A stretch of DNA of 64,000 bases from Paraburkholderia largidicola (GCF_013426895.1 NZ_AP023177.1:186001-250000), one strand, 5' to 3'; shown: positions 18,601-26,645, counted from the stretch's first letter. Program-made: numbers and translations. Notes: a model not told the origin generated them from the letters alone.

Positions 18601-21012
18601 TCCCGTCGACCTCACGCTTCCTGTCGTGGCCGTCATCAGCAGATCGCCAACGGACTGCACCGTCGCCGCGTTCGCGACATTCACATCACGCTGCGCAGTG
18701 AGCGTGGTTTGCGCGCCACCCGCCAGCGTGCCGTTCACCGCGATATCGCGCGCCGCCTGCACATTCGTCGCGCCGACGCTCGCTGCATTGCCGTTGAACG
18801 TGACGTCGCCGCCGCCCGCGTTGCCGTTCGCGGTCACGGCAAACGCGCCGCCCGCCTGCACCGCCGCGAGACTGACGTTGTTCGCGCCCGTGACCGTCAG
18901 ATCGTTCGCGAGCAGTTTGCCCGTCAGCGAAACATCGTGTGCTGCGTTCAGCGTGCCGCTCTGGCCGAACGCAATCGATCCGCTGCCGGTGATATCGCCT
19001 TGTGCATCGAACGCACCGTTATGCTGGACGATCGATACACCCGACACATCGAGATTGCGTCCCGTCGCAACCTGCGCATCGGTGCCGACCAGCAATGAAC
19101 CTGAAACCGACGTATCGCGGCCCGAAGTCGAATTGAACGTCGTACCGCTCGCGAGCGAGCCGCTGATCGAAAGATCGCGCCCTGCCGCTGCCGTTACCGC
19201 CTGCTGTGCCGTCGCCTGAGCCGCAACCACGGTATCCTGGCCCGACGCAAGTGCCAGATTGCCGCCACTCGCAATATTCGCAGTCGCGTTGATATTGCCT
19301 TGCTTGGCCGTCACTGTCGCGTCGCCGGCGGTTTGTACCGCCGCCGTCACATTAACGTTGCGTTGTGCGGTTGCCTGCAAGGTGCCGCTGTTGGTCTGCC
19401 CGGCGACGTTGATATCGCGCGCTGCCTGTAACGTCGTCGCGCCGCTGACGACAGACGTGCCGTTGAGATTGACGTCGCCCGCGCCGTCGTTGCCCGCCGC
19501 CGATACGCTCGCCGCGCCGCCGCCCTGCACATCGCCCAGCGTAACGTTCGAACCCGCCGACATGGCGATATCGCCATTCGCCTGCGTACTCGCAAGGTTG
19601 ATATTGCTGCCCGATGTCACATCGAGTTTCGCGCCGGACTGCAACGTGCCCGTCGATGTGACGTCGCCGTTGGCACTGATCGAGTAACCGCCGACGCCGA
19701 TATGTGCGCCCGTCATCGATACATTGCCGGCTGACTGAAGCGTCGCCTGCTTCTGCGCGGCAGTGCCCGCAACCGACACGTCGCCGTTCGCGGACAGCAG
19801 CAGATCACCCGCATTGGCGGCCAGTTGCGCATCGCTGCGCACGCCCATGCCCGCCGCCGTGCTGATCACCTGAATCTGCCCCGCTGTCATCGCGCCGAAA
19901 GCGGTCGCGTCGATGGCAAGACCATTGTTCGCGTTGCCGTTCGCGCCGTTGATCGCCGCCGCAGTGTTCGCGCTACCGTTGGACGACGTGCCATACGACG
20001 TGCCCGCATCGGACACGGCATTCGGCGCAACGAACTGACGTCCGGCAATCGCGTTGATACGGTTGCCCGCATACAGCGGCGCATTGACACCGATCGTCTC
20101 GGCAATCAGGTCGATGGTGCCGACGGTGCCTTCAATGCCCGCACCGGGCCCGTTCGCACCCGCATTGCCTTCGATCTGGATGTGCCCGCCCGTGACGTTG
20201 TAGCCGACGGCGGTCGCGTGACTGAAGTCGGTGGGCGTGCCGTTCAGGTCGCTGAGAAACTGCGGCGTGCCCGTCGACAGCGTGACGCCGATCGTGTTCG
20301 TGAAGCCCGTGCCGCGCGTCGTAATGCCGTTCGGGTTGGCAATGACGACGGTAGCCGGTGCGCCGAACACTTCCAGCGGACCGTTGAGCAAGCTCGCATA
20401 CGCCGCGCCCGTCGACGTCACCTGGTTGACGATGACGCGCGCCGTGCGTCCCGCGAGATTCGGGTTCGCCCCGACATTGCCGCCCGTGAGCGACGTGCCC
20501 GACATCAGGCTGTTGTTCAGAATCAGCCCGACGGGATCGATATTGAAGGTCTGGTACTGGTTCAGCGAGATCCCGGCCGCGTTCGGCGCGGTGATGTTGA
20601 CGACGGGCACGCCGCCATTCGCGCCCGTGCTCTGCGTGATCCTCGGCTGGAAGCTGATGGGCGCGTTCGGATCGACGATAGGCGTCGCGAACGCCTGCTG
20701 CATCATGAAGCGCGCACGCAACCCGGCCAGGTCGCGCATCTGCCGCCATGCATCGTCGTCCAGACGCCTGCTGCCCGCCGCGAGCACGCCCGCCGCCGAC
20801 TGGCTCTGCTCGAACGTGACCGTCAACGGCCCGACGAACAGCGCAGCGGCCACCACGGCGGATACGCCGCGCTTCCACCAGCTGTACGTTTTTGCGTTCG
20901 AGGCAACCGTCCAGATATAGCCGGATGTGTCGCGCAGGCGCGCGCGCAGTTCGTCCCGAATGGTCCGGACGTGGTCGAGTTGCCGCAAGGCATTGCGCGT
21001 CGAAACTCTCAT
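9265..21012 (-). CDS. CdiA/BcpA-like two-partner-secretion exoprotein with C-terminal toxin module
   Basis: A 3915-residue TpsA protein. Residues 1-80 hold a long basic N-terminus and a hydrophobic signal segment (extended signal peptide type). Residues about 105-380 are the TPS secretion domain, with ISLNQYQTFNID and the NPNGI motif near 227. Residues about 400-2500 are dozens of degenerate filamentous-hemagglutinin repeats (GDVTVTA/GNLTLTA style, beta-helix). A mixed region follows, then a DUF637-like Ala/Gly-rich segment near 3355-3560. An AQNEALNN motif occurs in the position where CdiA proteins carry VENN or the Burkholderia equivalent. The last 120 residues are a separate globular module. 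It is probably exported by the TpsB encoded upstream and mediates contact-dependent growth inhibition or adhesion. Confidence 0.92.
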   Translation of the reverse strand: MRVSTRNALRQLDHVRTIRDELRARLRDTSGYIWTVASNAKTYSWWKRGVSAVVAAALFVGPLTVTFEQSQSAAGVLAAGSRRLDDDAWRQMRDLAGLRARFMMQQAFATPIVDPNAPISFQPRITQSTGANGGVPVVNITAPNAAGISLNQYQTFNIDPVGLILNNSLMSGTSLTGGNVGANPNLAGRTARVIVNQVTSTGAAYASLLNGPLEVFGAPATVVIANPNGITTRGTGFTNTIGVTLSTGTPQFLSDLNGTPTDFSHATAVGYNVTGGHIQIEGNAGANGPGAGIEGTVGTIDLIAETIGVNAPLYAGNRINAIAGRQFVAPNAVSDAGTSYGTSSNGSANTAAAINGANGNANNGLAIDATAFGAMTAGQIQVISTAAGMGVRSDAQLAANAGDLLLSANGDVSVAGTAAQKQATLQSAGNVSMTGAHIGVGGYSISANGDVTSTGTLQSGAKLDVTSGSNINLASTQANGDIAMSAGSNVTLGDVQGGGAASVSAAGNDGAGDVNLNGTSVVSGATTLQAARDINVAGQTNSGTLQATAQRNVNVTAAVQTAGDATVTAKQGNINATANIASGGNLALASGQDTVVAAQATAQQAVTAAAGRDLSISGSLASGTTFNSTSGRDTSVSGSLLVGTDAQVATGRNLDVSGVSIVQHNGAFDAQGDITGSGSIAFGQSGTLNAAHDVSLTGKLLANDLTVTGANNVSLAAVQAGGAFAVTANGNAGGGDVTFNGNAASVGATNVQAARDIAVNGTLAGGAQTTLTAQRDVNVANAATVQSVGDLLMTATTGSVRSTGTVNGASALTVKAAQDVSLTGDTSAVNDVTLSTGHDLAIGGSLAGQAKAALTAGHDIVAGGNSGFASDVTATAGSNLSVTGALQGNAVNFTAANSVSLNNVVSNAALQVTTNAGDIAIGGTVTSLSTATLNAARDVSVSASGTLQSANALNVTSGRDTTNAGTVQSNGDVTLTNASGNLVSTGNIQSGGNLNISAAQSVDLGAQGTSSLGDINVTAGQNLTMNGSVVAQGNGIFNAGNAIGGSAALALGLSANVTSGGDTNVTGSVRAGTIQTNAGGSASLHDVQAASTLSLNATNDLDITGAVVGGSTVVLNAGQNIGVSGSVQSSSDMLLNATAGSIGSTGVINSNGAFTALAGTDIDLGGTTTAASDATLSAARDVNVSGMLAGLGQGVVTAGRDIGGAGTLTFTQAATLAAGRDIVQGGLVQGQSVDITAAGNATVNNIESASTIAVHANGTNSANGAGNVTVTGAAAAAGAVTVNANNDVSVTSTGKIASGTTASVTAQHDIHVDGAIESVGDATLNAQAGSLLATGGINSGGKLDITTGLDLSLGTSTSAVNDITLTAGRDAVLNGTMVGGSNATVTAARDITGGGTQKITETANYAAQHDIALTGGVQANVVTATGGNNAALHDVISATTLDVTANGNAGAGDAAITGTATAPGAIHLTGARDALVSGALASGDALTLTGQRNVTVTGSVESTNDLNATAITGSASFTGTAATAGAFNVASALDTQLGGQIAAAKQIDVQAGRDIALTGTVAGQMDGVLSAGRDITGAGSAAFAQAATLTASHDLALTGALQGSTVSVAGGNNAGLGSVQAVSGDLTVTANGNAGGGDVTFGGNATALGTMLLTASRDVTAAGAINTGGTTTVNAARNFSLADVNSAGDLTLTATGGNGSAGNVTTQGQLSANTAQALNFSRAATVGGDAHLTSGGDMTLTGGIGAQNTGTLTAGGNINAGSVVFGQQANVHAGGSVNVTGVVGTNGNLVVTAGNDMSLGSAQAGGTVQLQAQGHNGAGDVVVMGDIASGSTTSVTAARDVQVGGSASSADMLNVSAGRNLLIGGAAGSNGNITLTATTGALGVGGGVTTQGNFAASAGGNLALLSGGLINGDTNVTSGGAMTLGGNLLGLGVANLNAGGSINGGGALTFGKDITVNAGGGVALGEVQGAGKFTATSNGDMSFGPATAVGDIVATSRAGSVAFNGQVQTGGNATINAANNASATGGISSMGAVNVTGTNGNVTVGGVLSNGDASLHAGQTLTLSGNSVVAGELALSGANVTMSGTASGSKDISINATGTVDAGQSSIVSSKNLQVAGANVTLGNAIVGGTLDARASNQLSLVGSQLDVVGAATLVSQNAFYNASNVLSGGTLTVTAPNLTNAATGSLASTGTTNITATNFANAGLVNGATTNINVAGALNNIGGSLMAVNSLNINTGTLNNQNGLVFAGNPNTPTGPVTGDVSLTINGGGGAFYNVGGQLLAQRNMGVSAVNATIDPSQGTISYGGQLSLTAGFINVGGTWNYGGQGATVVALSGINNYGLITGSAPLTLTTYGTFNNFGQLSGNDVTFNGALSNAANAVVHSGSSITLNGSVTNRGTIESANNLTFNGGGNYDNQYGTTQANGNISLNTDATVYNTVGTILAGGNININAGAVVNDALQGATQTSTQLVGASANPDLLSQIVIGMLSGWYCQNSQGDCYLYQFSQTATIATLLPNMGGGYIDVRSGGSTCYGDSSACAELQVGNSQAGDHQYIALPGIDRTITAPGPVSPGVIAAGGSVNITAGTLSNAGSTISAGLDVNLNLQSLNNASVGNAVATIVDTVDKAQLDAFMAQMNALGTVGIYGSGGLGISGTVVPQSTVSFNPGANVPPSSTSTTTTFGAQGQIIAGRNMNLSGGNLVNGGLLYAGNNFNASAAQSFSNQGQYNSATSTQPGCASGVSGAQCGGAGGMRGGNPNSTTFSYAQQNATVFAGNDLVIAAGQINNTYGNLLAGHDIVIGGVGTTATSTTPAQSLNNTSGNIVAGNNITLNVSGAITNTLPPPVPVHEDYGSKEQYSGCMTVGGYKESYCEGYVDQQTGNSSVISAGNNLQLNAGSLTNIGSLIAAGNNATISVAGPVVNEAQTLNAYWHSHWVQETGDFSPDKRHDIWACGSPEQCTALYGDAYTKVGGAIDPPTPVGNIAATIQAPNLSITSGGEIQNVGNVIGTSVTLTGQKLINGITTANTYTPRVNGPSQVISLSGVNLPGLNLTTPRTVGAPLPTPVAGQASYVSGSLGSSALDPLGPQALLDNLPANLQPGSTLFYYNPQAEDLMLQQAALQQTGKASFIDGLTYDSKHNLSVTAQEKEILYQNAIDYAKANNLQLGDALTQAQLNTLSAPMLWYVEQSVPDPGCVSTGPVTCPTVTALMPQVYLPQNWSAMSADGTITGKDVTLNFNQDGNGSILNTGDITASNTLTVNTGTLTNQANQVNVGQIWSYINEVGYSETTGTAVQPGGFMSAANMDLNVQTLNQIGGALQQLNADGTVDQSGTQQMLAQLQQQLGTSFTQTTVSDNLHTDFVAQGGFGASQIVGIAFAVVIAIMTAGAASAAIGAVATEGSTFAAATAATTTTEGVAMPAVSAGLGNIALSAAAAGFTSSIASQLTMTGQLNWASAFEAAGVAGITAGLTNGITYNSDSGLGFTTQPLAVGGATNSIAGLAGVNPVAGTSVNQATTTTASLTERGLAMLAEAGITAGVGTAIGGGSFANALENALTGELSASGAFAIGDAQASLNDVLGPVGGELAYLAAHAGLGCAASALDGTGCAGGAIGAASSAAFSPDFIQAIDPTGAPLNAAQQAALAGFATLLGGSAGALLGGNAQGAALSAQNEALNNSGDHPGQKGLFEKLGDAFQAAWQSYQNQQAQQAITEAQVAAGVGQQLGAYAPYLIGGGALVAGGVLFGPEIAAACVANAVLCANEISILAGEVYAGVNGMPAGTGASVITGAFSATNTNPVATQPSTAFFWSGRTGSVGGQDIAAQIARLNGGTTLETLIAQNGIQMPAWDAANPAVVQAWQNISAQYASGASGTVRAVIGSNLRPGNVWETAELPALMKNPNVTQIITIDPATGASKVIFTRGNQ

Positions 21013-21147
21013 GATGTTCTCGTTCTTCGTCGTTTCTTGTTGGTCGCAAGGCGGGCTGGCCGGTCCGCCTTGCGCTTGCAGCAGAGTTTTCCCCGTCTGC
21101 TGCGGCCTCCTGTTGTCGAGGCCTTCGAGGCCTTCGATGCTTTCGCT

Positions 21148-22059
21148 TTACTGCTGCTGGATCGACGCGTTCTTCATCAGATCGACCACCACTTGCGCCG
21201 TCGCCTTTTGCAGCGCGACCTGTTCGAGCTGCTGGCGCAGCGCGGCCCTGGTCGTATCGAAGTCGGGAACCTGGGTCACACGCTCCTGGTCCATCTTGAC
21301 GATCCAGAACGCGTCGCCCACCTGAACCGGCGCCGTGGTCAGGCCGCCTTGCGGCAGCTTCACCATCGCTTCGGCGACAGGCTGCGGCCAGCCTTGCGTC
21401 GCGCCCGGCTGGATCGGCGTCTTGAACGACACCCAGTTCATCGCGCCGCCTTGCGCAGCGGCCGGACCCTGGCTGTACTGTTTCGCCAGTTGCGCGAAAT
21501 CGGTGCCCTTCTTCAGTTGCGCGAGCACGTCCTTCGCGGTCGCTTCGTCCTTCACCGCGATCACGCTCGGCTTGTATTCCTTGTCGCCGAGCGTCGCGAC
21601 GATCGCGTCGTAGCGCGCTTTCACGTCGGCATCGGTGACGGGCGTGGGCCTCACCTGGTCGCGCAGATACGCCTGCGTCATCGCCAGCGACCTCGCCTGT
21701 TCGACCGCTTCGATCACCTGCGCGCGCGTATCGTAATGCTGCTTTTCGGCCGCCTGCCGGAACAGCTCGCGCGCGATCAACTGGTTCTTGATGGCCGTGC
21801 GCGTTTGCGGCGTATCCGGTGTATTGGTCGCTTTCAACATCGCATCGACCTGCTCCTGCGTGATGAACACGTTGTTCACGCGCGCGACAGCATTGGCTGG
21901 CAGCGGGCCCGACGCTGCGACGGGCGCAGCCGCCTTTGCATGCGACGACGACGGCTTGTTTGCCGCCATCGAAGGCGCCGCGATCGCCGAGAGCCCGACA
22001 GCCAGCGCGAGCGTTGCAGTCAGACGCGTGAACGTGATGTGATTGAGATGCCGCTTCAT
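21148..22059 (-). CDS. PpiC/SurA-type peptidyl-prolyl isomerase in the TPS operon
   Basis: Secreted parvulin-family foldase of about 303 residues. The start at 22059 is supported by a near-perfect AAGGAGGT site and by a signal peptide (MKRHLNHITF... SAIAAPSMAA). An N-terminal helical SurA-like region (about 55-165, VNNVFITQEQVDAML...) precedes the PpiC rotamase domain at about 165-265. Rotamase motifs include DFAQLAKQYSQGPAAAQGG and GDAFWIVKM. It starts 11 bp after the TpsB stop and precedes the giant exoprotein, so it probably assists passage or folding of that substrate in the periplasm. The 135 bp to the next gene contains no obvious terminator. Confidence 0.87.
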   Translation of the reverse strand: MKRHLNHITFTRLTATLALAVGLSAIAAPSMAANKPSSSHAKAAAPVAASGPLPANAVARVNNVFITQEQVDAMLKATNTPDTPQTRTAIKNQLIARELFRQAAEKQHYDTRAQVIEAVEQARSLAMTQAYLRDQVRPTPVTDADVKARYDAIVATLGDKEYKPSVIAVKDEATAKDVLAQLKKGTDFAQLAKQYSQGPAAAQGGAMNWVSFKTPIQPGATQGWPQPVAEAMVKLPQGGLTTAPVQVGDAFWIVKMDQERVTQVPDFDTTRAALRQQLEQVALQKATAQVVVDLMKNASIQQQ

Positions 22060-22070
22060 GTTGACCTCCT

Positions 22071-23873
22071 TCATTCCGACCAGTTGAGAGTGGCCAGCAG
22101 CACCGTGGCCTTGTGACCGAGCGCTGCGGGCTGAATCAATGCCTGTCCGAGCAGGACTTCGCCCGTGACGGTTTGCGCGTTGTGCCGCCATTCGGCACGC
22201 GCGCCGATACCGGTGCCGACCAGCGTCGGCCAGCCGCCTTGTGCGACGAGATGAGATTTGCCGCCGTCGAGAAACACATAGGGTTCGATGCGCGCGTCAT
22301 GCCATGCGGGCACGTTCTGCCATGCTGCTTCGTTGCGCAGATATGCGCCGCTATCGCCCGCGATGCCGCCTTCCGTGAAGCCGCGCACCGAGTCCATGCC
22401 GCCGAGATAGATCTGCTGCGTGCCGAACAGCGCCACGCGGCTGAACTGTCCGCGCAGCGTGCCGCGATACGCCCATTGCGTGCCGAGCAATGAGCCGAGC
22501 GTCATCTGCAGGGTCGCTGTGCCGTCGAGCTTCGTGAACTGGCTGTGCGCATCGGCCTTGCCGATTTCGCTGTCGTCATGACTGGCCGCGAGCCACGGCA
22601 GACCCTGCGATACGCCGATGTCCCACGTCGCAGCCGCGCCCTGCTCGTTCGCGACGAAGCGGCGCAGCCCGTTCAACGCCACACGCGCCACGGTCAGGTC
22701 TTGTGGTGACAGGTCGATTCCGTTCACGCTGCGCTCGGTGCGCATCTTGTTCAGCGTGACGTCGACGCTCATGCGGCCGGATTTCGAACGCGTGAGCACA
22801 TCGTTCCAGCCGAGAATCTGGCTGAACGTGCGTCCTTGCAACAACGCCGTATCGCCGATGGTCTGCTGATACTCGGAGTACGAGGTCGTGTAGCTGAACG
22901 TCTGATAGCCGAACGGCACGGCCGCGGAAAACACCAGTGCGTTGCTGTCTTCCGTGCCGACATAGTTCAGCGACAGCGATTCCTGCAAGCCGATCACGTT
23001 ATCCGCCTCGACGCCGCCGCGATACCGCAGCGTGCCAGTTTGCGAGCTGCCGTAGTTGTCGATGCCGAGGTTGTAGAACGTGCGGTCGCCGTAGCGGTTC
23101 GACACTGCGACGATCGAATCGCCAGGCGCTTCGCCTGGCATGATCTGGATTTCGGCCTGATTTCGCCGCAGCCGGTTGATCTGGTCGACACCCTGCTCCA
23201 GATCCGGCAGGCGCAGCACGTCGCCGACGCTGTCGCCGAACGCCCACGCCGTGCCGGCATCGGTGAGCAGGCCGCCGCCATGCGTGTCGTACCACGGCTC
23301 GTTCGGATCGCGCGGGCGCAGCGGCTTGCCGTTGAGCGTGAAGCCCGCGACCTTGCCCGCGACCACGTTGACCTTCAGTGTGCCCGACGCCAAGTTCTGC
23401 GCACCCAGATAAGCGCGCGTCGTGATGTAGCCGCGTTCGATGAACGCTTCCGTCACGCGTCGCAGCAGCAGATTGATGCGGTTGCGCCCCAGTTGCTTGC
23501 CGACGAACGGCGCGGCGATGCCGTCCAGCTCTTTCTGGCTCAACACGCGATTGCCGATGAACTCGATGTGGCTGATCTCGAACATCGGTTCGACATCGGG
23601 CAGCGTATCGACGTCCGCGCCTTCGGGCAGGTTCGGCAGCGCGGGCACTTCGGGCGCGGCGATCTGCGCGGGCGCCTGCTGGATTTCATTGCGCCGCTGC
23701 CGGTCCTGCTGCTCCTGCAACAGCCGTTGGCCCGGGTCCTGTTCCACGCGTCCAGGCAGCGCATTTAACCCGCCCGGCGGCAATGGCGGAAGCGCCTGCG
23801 CGCTCGCGGCCGCGTGCGCGCCGACGGCGAGCACGGCAAGACAACTGCGCAAGATCACAGGACGCCGCTTCAT
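22071..23873 (-). CDS. TpsB outer-membrane transporter (ShlB/FhaC/CdiB family)
   Basis: Omp85-superfamily pore that exports TpsA proteins. The ATG at 23873 overlaps the preceding stop as ATGA and gives a signal peptide (MKRRPVILRSCLAVLAVGAHAAASAQA). The Pro/Gln-rich N-terminal helix region (30-90) is followed by two POTRA domains at about 95-240 (EISHIEFIGNRVLSQKELD...). A 16-stranded barrel follows, ending in LLATLNWSE. The conserved lid-loop motif VRGF occurs in GGMDSVRGFTEGG. About 600 residues, normal for the family. It is the only TpsB in the window and lies between two TpsA genes, so it probably serves both. Confidence 0.92.
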   Translation of the reverse strand: MKRRPVILRSCLAVLAVGAHAAASAQALPPLPPGGLNALPGRVEQDPGQRLLQEQQDRQRRNEIQQAPAQIAAPEVPALPNLPEGADVDTLPDVEPMFEISHIEFIGNRVLSQKELDGIAAPFVGKQLGRNRINLLLRRVTEAFIERGYITTRAYLGAQNLASGTLKVNVVAGKVAGFTLNGKPLRPRDPNEPWYDTHGGGLLTDAGTAWAFGDSVGDVLRLPDLEQGVDQINRLRRNQAEIQIMPGEAPGDSIVAVSNRYGDRTFYNLGIDNYGSSQTGTLRYRGGVEADNVIGLQESLSLNYVGTEDSNALVFSAAVPFGYQTFSYTTSYSEYQQTIGDTALLQGRTFSQILGWNDVLTRSKSGRMSVDVTLNKMRTERSVNGIDLSPQDLTVARVALNGLRRFVANEQGAAATWDIGVSQGLPWLAASHDDSEIGKADAHSQFTKLDGTATLQMTLGSLLGTQWAYRGTLRGQFSRVALFGTQQIYLGGMDSVRGFTEGGIAGDSGAYLRNEAAWQNVPAWHDARIEPYVFLDGGKSHLVAQGGWPTLVGTGIGARAEWRHNAQTVTGEVLLGQALIQPAALGHKATVLLATLNWSE

Positions 23874-26017
23874 AGACCGAACCACGAAACGAGGCCGAGT
23901 TCATTGTGAGTGCCGATCGTCACGGGCGCGCGGTACGGCACGCGAATCGTGTTCACGCCGCCCGCCGCATGAATGCCGCCCGGCGCGTTGAACGATCCGC
24001 CGTCGATGTCCGCTTCGCCCGTGAGTTCGACCTGGCCGTTTCCGCCGGTGAAGACGCCGCCCGTATCGGCTGCGTAGATGGCCGCCCACGTGTTGCCGAA
24101 CCACGTCTTGAGATCGTTGCGCCGGTTGATGACCGTGTAGCCGAGCACGCCTTGCGCGAGTGTTTTCGGCGCATCGAGTCTCAGGTTGCCGATGGCGATC
24201 ACCGTGCCGCCCGTGTTGGTGATCTGCGTGCCCGCCTTGAGCGTGATGTCCTTGCCCGCCTCCATCACGCCGCCGAACGCCTGGACCGTGCTCGACGCGC
24301 TGGCGCTGCAGAAGATGAAGCAGGACTGGTGATACGAAGCCTGCCCGACGAACACACCTTGCGTCAGCAGGTTCTGCGCGGCCGACACGAAGATGCTGCC
24401 GTCGTTCGACAGAATCGAGCCGCCGACATTGTTGACGTTGCGCGCGTTGATCGTCACATTGCCGCTGTCAGCTGTGATGTAGGCGAGCTTGTCGGGATCG
24501 TTGAGCGCGCCGTAGTCGACGGTGAAGCCGTTCTCGTGATGCTCCACGAATATCAGCCGCCAGCTTCGGTTCGAGTAGCCGACGGCGTTGCCCCCGTTCA
24601 CGCCGCTCGAATGGTCGATGATGTTGTCGACGTCGCCGCCCGCCGTGAGCGTGACGTTGCTGTTCGACAGGATGCGCGCGTCTTCGTTGGTGATGGTGCC
24701 GCCGGCGTTGATCACGACGTCCCCTTTCACGCCGAACAGCACGCCGAGCTTCGAGGTCGTGGTCGACTGGTTCAGCACGTTGTCTGAGGCGTTCAACGTG
24801 ACCGCGCCTTTGGAGTCGCTGTCGCCGGTGGTTTGCGTTTGTCCTTGCACCAGCGAACCGACGTTCACGATGTCCTGGCTGCTCTTGACAACAACGCCCG
24901 CATTCGACGACGCGATCACCGTCTGCGTGCCACTGTCGTTGTACAGCTTCACGCCGCCGCCACTGAGATGGATGCCGCCGCTTGCCAGGAGCGACGTGCT
25001 GTTCAATCCAAGCAGACCCGTCGATGCAATCGACGCAGCGCTGCCGGCCTGCATCTGCATTGAAGTCGCAGTCAGTGTGTCCTGCACCTGCATGTTCACG
25101 TTGCCGTTTGCAGTGAGCGTCGTGTTCGAGAACTCGACGGCGCCATTGGATGCAAGCGTGAAATCACCGAGTGTCGCGTTCATCGGGCCTGCACTGCGCA
25201 CGCCCGGCCCCTTGTCGGTGACGATCAGCTGCACGCGGCCGCTCGTGAGCGAGCCCGCTGCCGTGATGTCGACGGCGAAAGAACTGGCCGAGTCGTGCGT
25301 CGCCGATGCGTTGACCGAGAGCCAGTCGTTGGCATTGTCATTGGGCGACACGCCCGTGTTCAGCGTTACGTTGCTGGTGCCGCCAAGCAGGCTGACGGTG
25401 GCTGTCGGCGATGTGAACGTGTTGGTCAGCGGCCCGTTGACAAGGATGTTCTTCGCGATGAGGTCCAATGCAACGAGCGCGCTCGACAAGCCTTGCGGTC
25501 CGACGATAATCGTTCCCGTCTTCGTGTCGAGCACGACGTTACGCTGCAGCACCGACCCGGTGAGCACATCGTTGAAGCTGACCTGTCCGGTCGAGAGCGC
25601 GACATGGCCCGTATTGACGAACGATCCACCGTTGATCGTGATGCCGTTCGGATTCGCCAGCACCACATTCGCGCGTGATCCGAGCACGGCGAGCTGGCCC
25701 GAGATCACGCTCGGGTCCGTGCTCGTTACCTGATTGACGATGGTTCGTGCGTTGATGCCGACGTTGTTGAGATCGACGCCCGCACTGCCCACGTTAAAGT
25801 GGCTATACGTGTTGTGCGATACACCACCGACGGATGGCGCGATGTTCACGGTCTGACGACCGTTCGCAGCCGTCGATACGGAAGTGGCCGTACCGCCGTC
25901 CGCAACGACGCCTGCTGCGTGCGCATGCACCGACATCAGCGTCAGGGAAAACAAACAGAACTGCATGATCCGGCGGACTGTGCCGCCGACGCCACCGTTG
26001 ACAGATTGCCTCGACAT
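23870..26017 (-). CDS. Short TpsA: filamentous-hemagglutinin N-terminal domain protein
   Basis: A 715-residue exoprotein and the first gene of the TPS operon. It has a signal peptide near residues 14-35 (IMQFCLFSLTLMSVHAHA). A TPS secretion domain at about 36-300 contains HNTYSHFNVGSAGVDLNN and ANPNGITINGGSFVN. About 400 residues of short hemagglutinin-type beta repeats follow. It ends at SWFGL without DUF637, a pretoxin motif or a toxin domain, so it is likely an adhesin or accessory surface protein rather than a CDI toxin. Its stop overlaps the TpsB start by four bases. Confidence 0.88.
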   Translation of the reverse strand: MSRQSVNGGVGGTVRRIMQFCLFSLTLMSVHAHAAGVVADGGTATSVSTAANGRQTVNIAPSVGGVSHNTYSHFNVGSAGVDLNNVGINARTIVNQVTSTDPSVISGQLAVLGSRANVVLANPNGITINGGSFVNTGHVALSTGQVSFNDVLTGSVLQRNVVLDTKTGTIIVGPQGLSSALVALDLIAKNILVNGPLTNTFTSPTATVSLLGGTSNVTLNTGVSPNDNANDWLSVNASATHDSASSFAVDITAAGSLTSGRVQLIVTDKGPGVRSAGPMNATLGDFTLASNGAVEFSNTTLTANGNVNMQVQDTLTATSMQMQAGSAASIASTGLLGLNSTSLLASGGIHLSGGGVKLYNDSGTQTVIASSNAGVVVKSSQDIVNVGSLVQGQTQTTGDSDSKGAVTLNASDNVLNQSTTTSKLGVLFGVKGDVVINAGGTITNEDARILSNSNVTLTAGGDVDNIIDHSSGVNGGNAVGYSNRSWRLIFVEHHENGFTVDYGALNDPDKLAYITADSGNVTINARNVNNVGGSILSNDGSIFVSAAQNLLTQGVFVGQASYHQSCFIFCSASASSTVQAFGGVMEAGKDITLKAGTQITNTGGTVIAIGNLRLDAPKTLAQGVLGYTVINRRNDLKTWFGNTWAAIYAADTGGVFTGGNGQVELTGEADIDGGSFNAPGGIHAAGGVNTIRVPYRAPVTIGTHNELGLVSWFGL

Positions 26018-26645
26018 ACCGCTGCCTGGCCGCTCTCAGTCGGCCAGTTCCCCGTTTGGTCTTTAATTTATGCAGGTCGCATGACAACCTGCTCGTATTC
26101 ATGGGACCGTTGTCGGCAGCGCTTACTAAAACTTTAGGAATATTTCTTTTAACGGTAATTTGGAAACGAATCGTCAATTGTTAAACGGTCGTAATTGCGC
26201 AAATTGTTAAATCTAACGCAATTTATTGGCGTCATATAGAAAGGTTACTGAAATAAATCCCGGAGGCCCTAAAACCGTGATTCACGGTCGACCATTACAC
26301 GATGCAGTTGGCTGCACCGATCGGAAGCGTGTGAACGCGCGGCGCGCATGAAGCCTTCTCGAATGTCGCATCTTAGGTTCGCTTCGCAAAGCATGATGGT
26401 GACTCAGAGAGAACAAGGCGACATCTAAAACACCATTCCTTTGCGCCCTCCCGCAGCGCCGACCCGAGGGAGATGTTTTTCCTTTTTCCTATAGCGTAAC
26501 GAATCATCCTGCTCCGAACCAAAAACGCATCAAATCGGACTGCCTCTAAATTTCTTACAGGATATTCGGTGATAGGTGTTGCGTGCGCCGAGGAACCTGC
26601 ATATGAAGATGCGCAGCAAACCACAATATCGACGGAAGACTAAGA
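26018..26645. promoter_or_regulatory. AT-rich regulatory region upstream of the TPS operon
   Basis: About 630 bp with no credible gene; the part from 26040 to 26270 is clearly AT-richer than the surroundings. It has two direct copies of AATTGTTAAA (26176-26185 and 26202-26211, 26 bp apart). An inverted pair AATTGCG (26193-26199) and CGCAATT (26217-26223) is interleaved with them. This arrangement suggests a regulator- or H-NS-binding region controlling the operon promoter. The promoter itself could not be fixed. Confidence 0.5.

Noticed and set aside
9265..21012. Repetitive DNA resembling a tandem or CRISPR-like array
   Set aside because: The periodicity comes from degenerate protein repeats of the hemagglutinin type; there are no identical direct repeats with unique spacers.
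19825..22116. Plus-strand open frame of 763 codons
   Set aside because: Arg/His-rich shadow of the TpsA and PpiC genes.
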